A stretch of DNA of 35,970 nucleotides from the NCBI GenBank assembly GCA_028288725.1, contig JAQGIC010000141.1:1-35970 (forward strand), written 5' to 3'. Of the stretch, positions 7,922 through 16,460 are shown one piece after another. The number at the start of each line of letters is the position of its first letter. The first letter of the stretch is position 1. A program made the translations under genes and the position numbers. Origin of the DNA: Rhodospirillales bacterium. Lineage in GTDB: Bacteria; Pseudomonadota; Alphaproteobacteria; ATCC43930; CGMCC-115725. The notes below the pieces were generated by a model. The model saw nothing but the letters and a program-made list of their open reading frames with translations. It was not told the DNA's origin and did no database searches.

Positions 7922-7957
7922 GAGCATGATTCCATTACGAGTAATCGAATCATGCTC
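7922..7957. repeat. 36-base palindrome (GAGCATGATTC family)
   Basis: GAGCATGATTC (7922-7932) and GAATCATGCTC (7947-7957) are perfect 11-base arms. Inside them, after a single C/C mismatch, ATTAC and GTAAT continue the stem around a 2-base loop. The result is a 17-position hairpin ending 11 bases before the next start codon. The GAGC-TGAT edge is shared with the element at 61-178. GAGCATGAT-edged palindromes are frequent between genes in several alphaproteobacterial genomes. It could also act as an operator or occlude translation of the following gene. Confidence 0.65.
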
Positions 7958-7968
7958 CAGGACCGCCG

Positions 7969-8412
7969 ATGACGAAGCCGCCGCGTAAGATGCCGCAGAA
8001 CAAGCGTCCCGATTGGGTGGGCGCCGAACCCCCGCCGCGGCCGGACCGGATCGATGTCGACGATACGCCGGCCAATGCCGTGTTCAAGCTGGTCCAGGGC
8101 GATCCTGTCGCGGCCGAGGCCTGCATCGCGCTGGTCAAGGTGGTCGCGACCGCCGATCCGCAGGCCGAGTTCGGCCCGTTCACGCCGCTGCTGATCCTGG
8201 AGGCGACCGGGCTCACGGGGCCGGCGATCGGCCATGTCTATCGCAAGGTGTGCGACAGCGATCCGGTCACCATGCTGGCGGTGCTGCATGCGGTCCGGCT
8301 GAAGGTGATCGCCATGGACGCGGTCAAACGCGCCGCGGTCAGCGGCACGCGCATCCGGTCGGAGACCGTGATCGGGATCGTCCGACAGAAGATCCCGAAT
8401 TTCGCGCGCTGA
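7969..8412 (+). CDS. Hypothetical protein
   Basis: An ATG at 7969 gives 147 residues, preceded only by a weak CCAGGA ribosome site. The N-terminus is basic and proline-rich (MTKPPRKMPQNKRPDWVGAEPPPRPD). From residue 33 the sequence looks helical throughout (ANAVFKLVQGDPVAAEACIALVKVVATAD, LLILEATGLTGPAIGHVYRKVC, TMLAVLHAVRLKVIAMDAVKRAAV), suggesting a small helical bundle. No signal peptide or membrane helix is seen. GC-rich third positions support coding. I do not recognise the family. It sits between the 7922-7957 palindrome and the LexA-controlled imuA promoter. Confidence 0.65.
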   Translation: MTKPPRKMPQNKRPDWVGAEPPPRPDRIDVDDTPANAVFKLVQGDPVAAEACIALVKVVATADPQAEFGPFTPLLILEATGLTGPAIGHVYRKVCDSDPVTMLAVLHAVRLKVIAMDAVKRAAVSGTRIRSETVIGIVRQKIPNFAR

Positions 8413-8424
8413 GTCCGACTCGTC

Positions 8425-8463
8425 TTGACCTGCGCCGTCACCGTGCTAGAACAAATAGTGAAC
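8425..8463 (+). promoter_or_regulatory. LexA-controlled promoter of the imuA-imuB-dnaE2 cassette
   Basis: A -35 box TTGACC (8425-8430) and a -10 box TAGAAC (8447-8452) are 16 bases apart. Overlapping the -10 is GAAC (8449-8452), 7 bases, GAAC (8460-8463), the exact direct-repeat SOS box of alphaproteobacteria (read GTTC-N7-GTTC on the other strand). LexA bound here would block the start, which should lie near 8459. The leader to the GTG start of imuA is then only about 20 bases. Confidence 0.85.
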
Positions 8464-8480
8464 ATATGCGATGGTGATGC

Positions 8481-9272
8481 GTGGCGACCCTGGTACAGCT
8501 CGGCGGCGGCAAGAAGGACGCGGCGCTGGCGGCGCTCCGGGCGACCCTGCGCCGGCTCGAAGGGCCGGGGCGGGCTGCGGCGGGCGTGACGCCGACCGGG
8601 TTCGGCGCGATCGATCGCGCCTTGCCCGACGGCGGGCTGGCGCGCGGCGCATTGCACGAGATCGTGAGCGAGAGTGCCGACCGGTCGGCGGCGAGCGGGT
8701 TCGCCATCCGGCTGCTGGTCGGACTGGCGGTCGAAGGACCGGTGCTCTGGTGCCTGGCCGATCCGGAGCTCTATGGCCCGGGGCTGCAGCGGCTGGGGCT
8801 GGCGCCGGATCGGCTGATCCTGGCGCGGACGCGGAAGGATGCGGATCTGCTCTGGGCCATGGAGGAGGGGTTGAAGACCCCCGGTCTCGCCGCCGTCCTG
8901 GGCGAGCCGCATAAACTGGACCTGACCGCGAGCCGCCGGCTGCAGCTCGCGGCCGAGCGGGTCGGCGGGCTGGGCCTGGTGCTGCGTCCGGCCGACGGCA
9001 ACAAGGCGACGGCCGCGGTCACGCGCTGGCGCGTCGCCTCGGCACCCAGTGTCGCGCCGGTGCCGGGCGTGGAAACCCCGCGCGATTTCGGCCTGATGCG
9101 CGGGCGCTGGCGGGTCGGCCTGGAGCGCTGCCGGGGTACGGCACCCTCGGACGAACAGGGATATGGTGCTTGGCTGGTGGAGGAGAATGATGCGGCGCGT
9201 GCTGTCGCTGTGGCTACGGAACTGGGCGACCGATCGGGTGCATCGACGCCAGCGGTCCGGCAAGCCGGCTAA
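8481..9272 (+). CDS. imuA: ImuA, RecA-like SOS mutagenesis protein
   Basis: A GTG at 8481 is the earliest possible start, because an in-frame TGA lies at 8475-8477. The product has 263 residues. It has the ImuA layout: TGFGAIDRALPDGGLARGALHEIVSE near residues 38-65, ASGFAIRLLVGLAVEGPVLWCLADPELYGPGLQRLGLAPDRL, and a C-terminal RRLQLAAERVGGLGLVLRP part. ImuA is a RecA-related accessory factor that works with ImuB and DnaE2 in damage-induced mutagenesis. Its last 80 or so bases overlap the start of imuB in another frame, which implies translational coupling. Expression should be SOS-induced through the LexA box just upstream. Confidence 0.88.
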   Translation: MATLVQLGGGKKDAALAALRATLRRLEGPGRAAAGVTPTGFGAIDRALPDGGLARGALHEIVSESADRSAASGFAIRLLVGLAVEGPVLWCLADPELYGPGLQRLGLAPDRLILARTRKDADLLWAMEEGLKTPGLAAVLGEPHKLDLTASRRLQLAAERVGGLGLVLRPADGNKATAAVTRWRVASAPSVAPVPGVETPRDFGLMRGRWRVGLERCRGTAPSDEQGYGAWLVEENDAARAVAVATELGDRSGASTPAVRQAG

Positions 9273-10728
9273 GGAGGCCCCGCCGCTCGTCACGGTCGCC
9301 GATATCGCCGGCCGGCGGGTGCTGGCCGCGGTCGATCCGGCGGCGGCGCTCGTGGGCCTGACGCCGGGCATGAGCCTAGCCGATGCGCGGGCCCGGTTGC
9401 CCGAGCTGCGGCTGGTCGACGCCGATCCGGGCGGCGATGCCAAGGCGCTGGCCGAATTCGCCGATTGGTGCGGCCGGTTCAGCCCCTGGACCTCGGTCGA
9501 TGGCACGGACGGCATCTGGCTCGACGTCACCGGCTGCGTCCCGCTGGTCGACAGCGAGGAAGCGCTCGCCCGGGATCTGGTCGCGCGGGCGGCGCGTCTG
9601 GGCTTCACCGCCCGTGCCGCCGTCGCCGACACGGCCGGCGCCGCCTGGGCGGTGGCGCGCTATGCCGGGCTGCCATCCTCATCCGTCCGCATTCTGGCAT
9701 CCGGCGAGGCCCGCGCGGCGCTGGCGCCCCTGCCGGTCGCGGGCCTGCGTCTGCCGGCCGAGATCGTCCAGGACCTGAAGCGGCTCGGCCTGAAGCGGAT
9801 CGGCGATCTCTACGGCATGGCGCGGGCGCCGCTGGCGCCCAGGTTCGGCGAGCTGGTCGCCCGCCGGCTCGACCAGGCGCTGGGGCTGCTGGAAGAACCG
9901 ATCTCGCCGCGCCAGCCGGTCGTGCCGCGCCTGGTGCGGCGGATTCTGGCCGAGCCGATCTCGACGCCCGAGGCGATCGAGCACGGGCTTATCCAATTGA
10001 TGGCGCTGCTGTGCCGCCAGTTGGAGGAGGAGGGCCTGGGCGCGCGCCGGCTGGAATTCGCCTGCTTCCGGGTCGATGCGCGGGTCGAACGGACCGCCAT
10101 CGGCACCAGCCGGCCCAGCCATGAGCCGGCGCATCTGGGCCGGCTGCTGACCGAGAAGATATGCCAGATCGCGCCCGGCTTCGGCATCGAGCTGCTGCAG
10201 CTGCGGGCCCTCGATGTCGAACCGCTGGCGGCCCGGCAGCTGGGGCTCGACGCCAAGGAGACCGACGGCACGGTGGCGCCGCTGGTCGATCGCCTGGCCA
10301 ATCGGCTGGGTGCGCGCAACGTGCTGCGCCTGGTGCCGGAGAACAGTCATCTGCCGGAGCGCGCGGCGCGCGCGGTCTCGGTGCTCGACGGCCGTCACGA
10401 TGCCAAACATCGGCAGGATTGGCCGGCATCGCGGCCGCGGCCGATCCGGCTGCTGACCTATCCCGACCCGATCGAGGTGATGGCGCCGGTGCCGGACGAT
10501 CCGCCGCTGATGTTCCGCTGGCGCCGGGTGCCGCACCGGGTCCGTCGGGCCGAGGGACCGGAGCGCATTGCGCTGGAATGGTGGCGCGAACCGGAAGCCG
10601 GCACCGACGGCATCCGCGACTATTACCGGGTCGAGGACGAGGCGGGCCGGCGCTTCTGGCTGTATCGCCGCGGCCTATATCGGCCAGAAACCCCGCCCGC
10701 CTGGTTCCTGCATGGTTTCTTCGCATGA
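9190..10728 (+). CDS. imuB: ImuB, catalytically inactive Y-family polymerase-like mutasome adaptor
   Basis: Of the adjacent ATGs at 9187 and 9190, the second has the better distance to GGTGGAGGAG (9176-9185) and gives the usual MRRVLSLWL start; the product has 512 residues. The Y-family fold is recognisable (ADARARLPELRLVDADP, then FSPWTSVDGTDGIWLDVTGC, then LKRLGLKRIGDLYGMAR for the helix-hairpin-helix). The motif I acidic residue is missing (LSLWLRNWA), as is normal for ImuB, which has no polymerase activity. QLGLD at residues 350-354 fits a beta-clamp binding motif. ImuB links ImuA, DnaE2 and the clamp. Its stop overlaps the dnaE2 start by four bases (ATGA). Confidence 0.9.
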   Translation: MRRVLSLWLRNWATDRVHRRQRSGKPAKEAPPLVTVADIAGRRVLAAVDPAAALVGLTPGMSLADARARLPELRLVDADPGGDAKALAEFADWCGRFSPWTSVDGTDGIWLDVTGCVPLVDSEEALARDLVARAARLGFTARAAVADTAGAAWAVARYAGLPSSSVRILASGEARAALAPLPVAGLRLPAEIVQDLKRLGLKRIGDLYGMARAPLAPRFGELVARRLDQALGLLEEPISPRQPVVPRLVRRILAEPISTPEAIEHGLIQLMALLCRQLEEEGLGARRLEFACFRVDARVERTAIGTSRPSHEPAHLGRLLTEKICQIAPGFGIELLQLRALDVEPLAARQLGLDAKETDGTVAPLVDRLANRLGARNVLRLVPENSHLPERAARAVSVLDGRHDAKHRQDWPASRPRPIRLLTYPDPIEVMAPVPDDPPLMFRWRRVPHRVRRAEGPERIALEWWREPEAGTDGIRDYYRVEDEAGRRFWLYRRGLYRPETPPAWFLHGFFA

Positions 10729-13700
10729 GCGACTATGCCGAACTGACCGCCACCTCGAACTTCAGCTTTCTTGAAGGCGCGTCGCATCCGGCCGAGCTGG
10801 TGCGCCAGGCCTGGCTGCACGGTCATCGCGCCATCGCGCTCACCGACCGCAACACGCTGGGCGGGGTGGTCAGGGCCTGGATCGAGGCCAAGGCGATTGA
10901 GAAGCAGAGCGAGGAGAGTGGGTCCGAGGTTCCGCCGATCCATTGCATCATCGGCTGCCGGCTCGATTTTCTCGACCGGCCGAGCGTGATCTGCCTGCCG
11001 ACCGACAAGCCGGCCTATCACCGCCTGTCACGGCTGCTGACCTTGGGCAAGCGGCGGGCACCCAAGGGCGACTGCCACCTCTACGCCGCCGATCTGCCGG
11101 ACCATGCCGAAGGCCAGATCCTGATCGTCCTGCCGCCGGAGGAGGCCGAGCCGGACTTCACAGATCAGTTAAGGAAAGATGGACAGGCCTTTGCCGGATC
11201 ATGCTATCTGGCCGGACAGCATCGCTATCGCGGCGACGATACGGAGCGGCTGGCGTGGCTCGCATCGATCGCTGAGCGTGCCGGTACGCCGCTGGTCGCG
11301 ACCAACGACGTGCTCTATCACGCGCCCGAACGGCGGGTGCTGCAGGATGTGCTCGCCTGCGTCCGGCTGAAATGCACGATCGACCAGGCCGGCCGGCAGT
11401 TGGAGGCCCATGCCGAACGTCATCTGAAGCCGGCCGACGAGATGGCGCGGCTGTTCCGCCGCTATCCCGACGCCATCGCCCGGACGATCGAGATCGCCGG
11501 GCGCTGCCGGTTCGACATGAACCAGCTCAAGTACGAATATCCCGACGAAGATGGCCTGGAGGGCCGCACCGTCGCGGAAGAGCTGGTGCATCGGGTCGAG
11601 CAGGGCGTGCGCTGGCGCTATCCGGCCGGCGTTCCCGACATGGTGCGCAAACAGGTCGATCATGAGTTGACCTTGGTCGCCGAGCTGAAATACGAGCCCT
11701 ATTTCCTGACCGTCCACGACATCGTCTGCTATGCGCGCGGTCTCACGCCACCGATCCTGTGTCAGGGGCGCGGTTCGGCCGCCAATTCGGCGCTGTGCTA
11801 TTGCCTGGGCATCACTGAAATCAACCCGGCCGAGGGCAACACGCTGTTCGAACGCTTCCTGTCGCGCGACCGGAACGAACCGCCCGACATCGACGTCGAT
11901 TTCGAGCATGAGCGGCGCGAGGAGGTGATCCAGCACATCTACCGGCATTACACCCGCGAACGGGCCGGCATCGCCGCCACCGTCATCTGCTATCGCATGC
12001 GGGCGGCGCTGCGCGACGTGGGCAAGGTCATGGGCCTGTCGACCGATGCGGTCGCGGCGCTGAACGGCACGATCTGGGGCTGGAGCGTCGCGGGGCTGCC
12101 GGAGCATCGGGTGCGGGAACTCGGGCTCGACCCGTCCGACCCGCGTCTGGCCATGACGCTGATGCTGGCGCAGGAATTGACCGGCTTCCCACGCCATCTG
12201 TCCCAGCATGTCGGCGGCTTCGTCATCACGCGCGGACCGCTCGGCGACCTGGTGCCGATCTCGAACGCGGCGATGGTCGATCGCACGGTGATCGAATGGG
12301 ACAAGGACGATCTGGATGCGCTGAAGATCCTGAAGATCGACGTGCTGGCGCTCGGCATGCTGACCTGCGTGCGCAAGGCGTTCGACCTGGTCGAGCAGCA
12401 TCATGGGGAACGCCACACCATGGCGTCGATCCCCCAGGGGGTGGAGGGCGTCTATGACATGATCTGCCGGGCCGACACGATCGGCGTGTTCCAGATCGAA
12501 AGCCGCGCCCAGATGAGCATGCTGCCGCGCCTGAAGCCCCGGAACTACTACGATCTGGTCATCGAAGTGGCGATCGTGCGGCCCGGCCCGATCCAGGGCG
12601 ACATGGTCCATCCCTATCTGCGCCGGCGCGATGGCAAGGAGAAGGTGACCTATCCCAGCGAAGACCTCCGGAAGGTTCTGGAAAAAACCAAGGGCGTGCC
12701 GCTGTTCCAGGAACAGGCCATGCGCATCGCCATGGTTGCGGCCGGGTTCACAGCGGGCGAGGCCGATGGGCTCCGGCGCGCCATGGCGACCTTCAAGCAG
12801 ACCGGCACGATCGGCAATTTCAAGAAACGCATGATCGAGGGCATGGTCGCCCGCGATTACGATCGGAACTTCGCCGAACGCTGCTTCAAGCAGATCGAGG
12901 GCTTCGGCAATTACGGCTTTCCGGAAAGCCACGCCGCCAGCTTCGCGCTCTTGGTCTATGTCTCGTCCTGGATCAAGTGGCGCCATCCCGACGTGTTCGC
13001 CTGCGCGCTGCTGAACAGCCAGCCGATGGGATTCTATGCCCCGGCCCAGATCGTGCGCGATGCGCGCGAGCATCGGGTCGAGGTGCGTGAAGTCGACGTC
13101 AATCACAGTGACTGGGATTGCACGCTCGAGGCCGGCGGTGGCTGCAAGCCGCTGCGCCTGGGGCTTCGGCTGATCAAGGGCATGGCCAAGACGGAGGCCG
13201 AAAAGCTGATGGCGGTGCGGGCGGGCCGGCGTTTCGAGCACCCCGAAGAGCTGGCCCGCCGCACCGGCCTCAATTCCCATTCGCTCGAATGCCTGGCCCG
13301 CGCCGACGCCTTCCGCTCCATGGGGCTCGACCGGCGGGCCGCCCTCTGGGTCATCAAGGGTATCGAGACCGATCGCCTGCCGCTGTTCGCGGGGCTCGAT
13401 GGTCCGCTCGCGACCGAGGCGCCGGTGGCCTTGCCGGCGATGCCGCCGGGCGAGCATGTGGTGGCCGACTATGCGGCGATCAGCCTGTCGTTGAAGCGCC
13501 ACCCGGTGGCATTTCTGCGCGACCGGCTGGCGGCGCGCGGCATTGTGCCGACCGAAGCCCTGGGCCGAATCCGTGACGGCAGGCGGGTGACGGTCGCGGG
13601 CCTGGTGCTGGTGCGCCAGCGCCCGGGCACGGCTAAGGGCACGATCTTCCTGACCCTCGAGGACGAGACCGGCATCGCCAATATCATCGTCTGGCACGAT

Positions 13701-13940
13701 CAGTTCGAGACATACCGGCGCATCGTCATGGGCGGCACGCTGGTCGCGGTTCAGGGCCGGCTGCAGCGCGAGGGCATCGTCATGCATGTGGTCGCCGAGC
13801 ATCTGATCGATCTCAGCGCGGAGCTGGGGCGGCTCGATCAGGACCGTAAACTCGACGTGCCCCATGCCCGGGCCGACGAGGTGAGGCACCCCGGCGAGGA
13901 TCAGCGCGAACTCAGGATCCGATCGAGGGATTTCCGCTAA
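10725..13940 (+). CDS. dnaE2: DnaE2, error-prone DNA polymerase III alpha subunit
   Basis: The ATG at 10725 overlaps the imuB stop and opens MSDYAELTATSNFSFLEGASHP, the standard DnaE2 N-terminus; the product has 1071 residues, normal for the family. Order: PHP domain (1 to about 290), palm with PPDIDVDF at 386-393 (Asp388 and Asp390 as probable metal ligands), a third Asp in LKILKIDVLALGML, fingers with FKQTGTIGNF, and GFPESHAASFALLVY. A C-terminal OB fold (VTVAGLVLVRQRPGTAKG) ends the protein. It performs translesion synthesis as the polymerase of the ImuA-ImuB-DnaE2 mutasome. Long antisense frames here are shadows. Confidence 0.95.
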   Translation: MSDYAELTATSNFSFLEGASHPAELVRQAWLHGHRAIALTDRNTLGGVVRAWIEAKAIEKQSEESGSEVPPIHCIIGCRLDFLDRPSVICLPTDKPAYHRLSRLLTLGKRRAPKGDCHLYAADLPDHAEGQILIVLPPEEAEPDFTDQLRKDGQAFAGSCYLAGQHRYRGDDTERLAWLASIAERAGTPLVATNDVLYHAPERRVLQDVLACVRLKCTIDQAGRQLEAHAERHLKPADEMARLFRRYPDAIARTIEIAGRCRFDMNQLKYEYPDEDGLEGRTVAEELVHRVEQGVRWRYPAGVPDMVRKQVDHELTLVAELKYEPYFLTVHDIVCYARGLTPPILCQGRGSAANSALCYCLGITEINPAEGNTLFERFLSRDRNEPPDIDVDFEHERREEVIQHIYRHYTRERAGIAATVICYRMRAALRDVGKVMGLSTDAVAALNGTIWGWSVAGLPEHRVRELGLDPSDPRLAMTLMLAQELTGFPRHLSQHVGGFVITRGPLGDLVPISNAAMVDRTVIEWDKDDLDALKILKIDVLALGMLTCVRKAFDLVEQHHGERHTMASIPQGVEGVYDMICRADTIGVFQIESRAQMSMLPRLKPRNYYDLVIEVAIVRPGPIQGDMVHPYLRRRDGKEKVTYPSEDLRKVLEKTKGVPLFQEQAMRIAMVAAGFTAGEADGLRRAMATFKQTGTIGNFKKRMIEGMVARDYDRNFAERCFKQIEGFGNYGFPESHAASFALLVYVSSWIKWRHPDVFACALLNSQPMGFYAPAQIVRDAREHRVEVREVDVNHSDWDCTLEAGGGCKPLRLGLRLIKGMAKTEAEKLMAVRAGRRFEHPEELARRTGLNSHSLECLARADAFRSMGLDRRAALWVIKGIETDRLPLFAGLDGPLATEAPVALPAMPPGEHVVADYAAISLSLKRHPVAFLRDRLAARGIVPTEALGRIRDGRRVTVAGLVLVRQRPGTAKGTIFLTLEDETGIANIIVWHDQFETYRRIVMGGTLVAVQGRLQREGIVMHVVAEHLIDLSAELGRLDQDRKLDVPHARADEVRHPGEDQRELRIRSRDFR

Positions 13941-14072
13941 GTAATTGGTACCGTTTTCCTAATCGCTATTCCTGAGAGGCCGCATGAACAGCCGCCGGAA
14001 CCGAACCCCATGCCGCCTGTTGAGAAGACGGGCATGGGCCGAAAAGCCCAGCCCAGCAATGGGAGTAAGTCC

Positions 14073-14504
14073 ATGAACAAGCTGATGATGACGGTCGGTT
14101 CGGTGGCGCTGATGGCACTGGCCGGCCCGGTGTTGGCGCAATCGACCAGTGCCGGCCCGGCTACGTCCTCGCCGATCACGGGCGCGCCTTCGACCCGGAC
14201 GCCCGGCGCGGCGCCGGATCCGGACGTGACGGCGCCGAACAATTCCTCGATCAATGCGCCCCAGGATATGGCGCCGATGTCGTCCAAGGGCAGCACGTCG
14301 GCGGTAGCACCGACCGCGGGCATGAGCCAGTCGAGCGACACGATGAGCAATGACGGCAGCACCCAGAAGCCGGCGAGGATGTCGCACAGGACGCATCATG
14401 CCGAGGCGATGGGGACGACCAAGGCCAAGGGCAACAAGAGCACCGACCATGATGCCGAGCAGCTCAATCAACAGGAGTTGGGCAAGCTTCGCTCGCCGAA
14501 CTGA
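14073..14504 (+). CDS. Small secreted low-complexity protein
   Basis: The ATG at 14073 follows GGGAG by about 8 bases and begins MNKLMMTVGSVALMALAGPVLAQ, a textbook signal peptide cut near residue 23. An earlier in-frame ATG at 14010 would bury it. The mature 120 residues are rich in Ser, Thr, Ala, Pro, Asn and Met and should be disordered, with a His/Lys-rich stretch (MSHRTHHAEAMGTTKAKGNKSTDHD) near the end. There is no Cys and no recognised domain. Similar short exported proteins are common in alphaproteobacteria and are unannotated. A strong terminator follows at 14531-14562. Confidence 0.7.
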   Translation: MNKLMMTVGSVALMALAGPVLAQSTSAGPATSSPITGAPSTRTPGAAPDPDVTAPNNSSINAPQDMAPMSSKGSTSAVAPTAGMSQSSDTMSNDGSTQKPARMSHRTHHAEAMGTTKAKGNKSTDHDAEQLNQQELGKLRSPN

Positions 14505-14530
14505 TCGGACCTGGGCCCCTTCATGGGGAC

Positions 14531-14562
14531 GGAGCGGGATCGAGAGCCCGCTCCGCTTTTTT
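14531..14562 (+). terminator. Rho-independent terminator
   Basis: GGAGCGGG (14531-14538) pairs perfectly with CCCGCTCC (14547-14554) around an 8-base loop, followed by GC and six T residues (14557-14562). It closes the small secreted-protein gene, 27 bases after its stop. Confidence 0.88.
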
Positions 14563-14630
14563 CTCAAACCCGCTTTTGACGCATCCGCCGGTCCGTGACA
14601 CCCTGCCGTCGTTCCGAACGGAGAGGTATC

Positions 14631-16022
14631 ATGACGACACGGGAAGATGCGGTTCAACAGGCGGCTGGTCGGTTTGACGACGGCACTTTCCTCGCGGCAT
14701 TGGCCCGACGCGTGGCCATCCCGACCGAAAGCCAGGAAGCCCGCGGTGCGCCACATCTGGCCGACTATCTGATCCACGAAATCCGGCCGACCTTCGAGAC
14801 GCTGGGCGGCCAATTCCACATCTATGACAATCCTGTCCCCGGCGGACCGCCGATCGGTGTCGGCGTGATCGACGAGGATCCGTCGCTGCCGACCGTCCTG
14901 TTCTATGGCCATGGCGACACGGTGCGCGGCATGGACGGGCAATGGGCCGACGGGCGCGATCCCTGGAAGCTGGAACGGGCCGGCGACCGGATCTACGGCC
15001 GCGGCGTCGCCGACAACAAGGGGCAGCATTCGGTCAATCTCGCGGCCCTGCAAACGGTGCGCGAGGCGCGCGGGCGCCTCGGGTTCAATCTGCGTTTCCT
15101 GCTGGAAATGGCGGAGGAGGTCGGCTCCACGGGCCTGCGCGAATTCTGCGACAGCCATCGGGACCTGCTGTCGGCCGATCTGCTGCTCGCGTCCGACGGG
15201 CCGCGGCTCGAGGCCCATCGCCCGACCGTGTTCATGGGCGCGCGCGGCGCGCTCAACTTCGACCTGTCGATCGATTTGCGGGCCGGTGGCCATCATTCCG
15301 GCAATTGGGGCGGGCTGCTGGCCAATCCGGCGATCATCCTGATGCATGCGATTTCGACGCTGGTGGGGCCGACCGGCGCGATCCGGGTGCCGGAACTGAA
15401 GCCGGACCGCATCCCGAATTCGGTCCGCGCCTGTCTCGGCGGCCTGTCGGTCGATGGCGGCCCCGACGCGCCGGAGATCGATCCCCACTGGGGGGAGCCG
15501 AACCTGACACCGGCCGAAAAAGTATTTGCCTGGAACACGTTCGAGGTGCTGGCCATGAAGGCCGGCAATCCCGACGCGCCGGTCAACGCCATCCCGCCCA
15601 GCGCCCGGGCTCATTGCCAGATACGCTTCACCGTCGATCGCGATCCGGACACCTTCCTGCCGGCGATCCGCAGGCACCTGGCCGCCGCGGGGTTCCCCCA
15701 GGTCGTGGTGACGCCGGCCGAGAAGGGCTATTTCAACGCGACCCGTCTCGACCCGGAGCATCCCGCAGCGCAATGGGCGATCGCCTCGGTCGCGCGCACC
15801 GCGGGCCAGGCGCCGGCCGTGCTGCCCAATTTGGGCGGCTCGCTGCCGAACGACCTGTTCGCGCAGCTCCTGGGCATGCCGACGATCTGGGTGCCGCATT
15901 CCTATGCCGGCTGCAGCCAGCATGCGCCGGACGAGCACGGCCTGGCGCCGATCCTGCGGGAAGGCTTGCAGGTCATGACCGGCCTGTTCTGGGATCTGGG
16001 TGAGACGCCGCCCAAACTATGA
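14631..16022 (+). CDS. M20 family metallopeptidase
   Basis: The ATG at 14631 has GGAGAGG six bases upstream; the 463-residue length is normal for M20 enzymes. Metal-site motifs are visible: FYGHGDTV (His94, Asp96), GRGVADNKGQH (Asp128), EMAEEVGSTGL (general base Glu162 followed by Glu163), and a final IWVPHSYAGCSQHAPDEH with the last His ligand. The lid domain (RAGGHHSGNWGG) lies in the middle. These dinuclear zinc enzymes hydrolyse dipeptides, N-acyl amino acids or related amides. No signal peptide is seen, so it is cytoplasmic, and the substrate is not determinable. The stop overlaps the arfB start by four bases (ATGA), implying coupling. Confidence 0.88.
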   Translation: MTTREDAVQQAAGRFDDGTFLAALARRVAIPTESQEARGAPHLADYLIHEIRPTFETLGGQFHIYDNPVPGGPPIGVGVIDEDPSLPTVLFYGHGDTVRGMDGQWADGRDPWKLERAGDRIYGRGVADNKGQHSVNLAALQTVREARGRLGFNLRFLLEMAEEVGSTGLREFCDSHRDLLSADLLLASDGPRLEAHRPTVFMGARGALNFDLSIDLRAGGHHSGNWGGLLANPAIILMHAISTLVGPTGAIRVPELKPDRIPNSVRACLGGLSVDGGPDAPEIDPHWGEPNLTPAEKVFAWNTFEVLAMKAGNPDAPVNAIPPSARAHCQIRFTVDRDPDTFLPAIRRHLAAAGFPQVVVTPAEKGYFNATRLDPEHPAAQWAIASVARTAGQAPAVLPNLGGSLPNDLFAQLLGMPTIWVPHSYAGCSQHAPDEHGLAPILREGLQVMTGLFWDLGETPPKL

Positions 16023-16438
16023 TCCAGATCACGCGGACGATCTTCCTGGACGAGCGCGAGCTGGAGGAGAGCTTCGTCCGCGCGTCGGGCCCCGGTGGCC
16101 AGAATGTCAACAAGGTCTCGACCGCGGTCGAGCTGCGCTGGAACGTCGCCCAGTCGCCGGCGCTGCCCGAGCCGGTCCGGGCGCGATTGATGAAGCTGGC
16201 CGGCCGACGTCTGACGCTCGATGGCATCCTGATCATCCAGGCCGACCAGTTCCGCTCCCAGGACCGCAATCGCGCGGACGCGCTGGATCGGCTGATCCAG
16301 CTGGTGCGCGAGGCCGCGATCGCCCCCATCCCGCGCCGCCCGACGCGCCCGACGCTCGGAAGCAAGAAGCGGCGGCTGGAATCGAAGGGCAAACGCGGGG
16401 ACTTGAAGAAGCTACGGTCCAATAAGAGCGACGATTAG
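16019..16438 (+). CDS. arfB: ArfB, alternative ribosome-rescue factor (peptidyl-tRNA hydrolase)
   Basis: The 139-residue protein has the class I release-factor GGQ motif at residues 26-28 (ASGPGGQNVNKVSTAVELRW). It also has the long basic C-terminal tail (RRPTRPTLGSKKRRLESKGKRGDLKKLRSNKSDD) that in ArfB/YaeJ enters the empty mRNA channel. Length equals E. coli ArfB. It releases nascent chains from ribosomes stalled without a stop codon. The start codon overlaps the M20 peptidase stop, so its translation likely depends on that gene. It is convergent with the TonB-dependent receptor gene, 22 bases apart. Confidence 0.93.
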   Translation: MIQITRTIFLDERELEESFVRASGPGGQNVNKVSTAVELRWNVAQSPALPEPVRARLMKLAGRRLTLDGILIIQADQFRSQDRNRADALDRLIQLVREAAIAPIPRRPTRPTLGSKKRRLESKGKRGDLKKLRSNKSDD

Positions 16439-16460
16439 GCCGCTCAAAAGACCACGCACT

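Noticed and set aside
11199-13889. 896-codon open frame antisense to dnaE2
   Set aside because: Its sequence is a shadow of GC-rich codon structure in dnaE2, with low-complexity Arg/His/Asp-rich translation and no motif or ribosome site.
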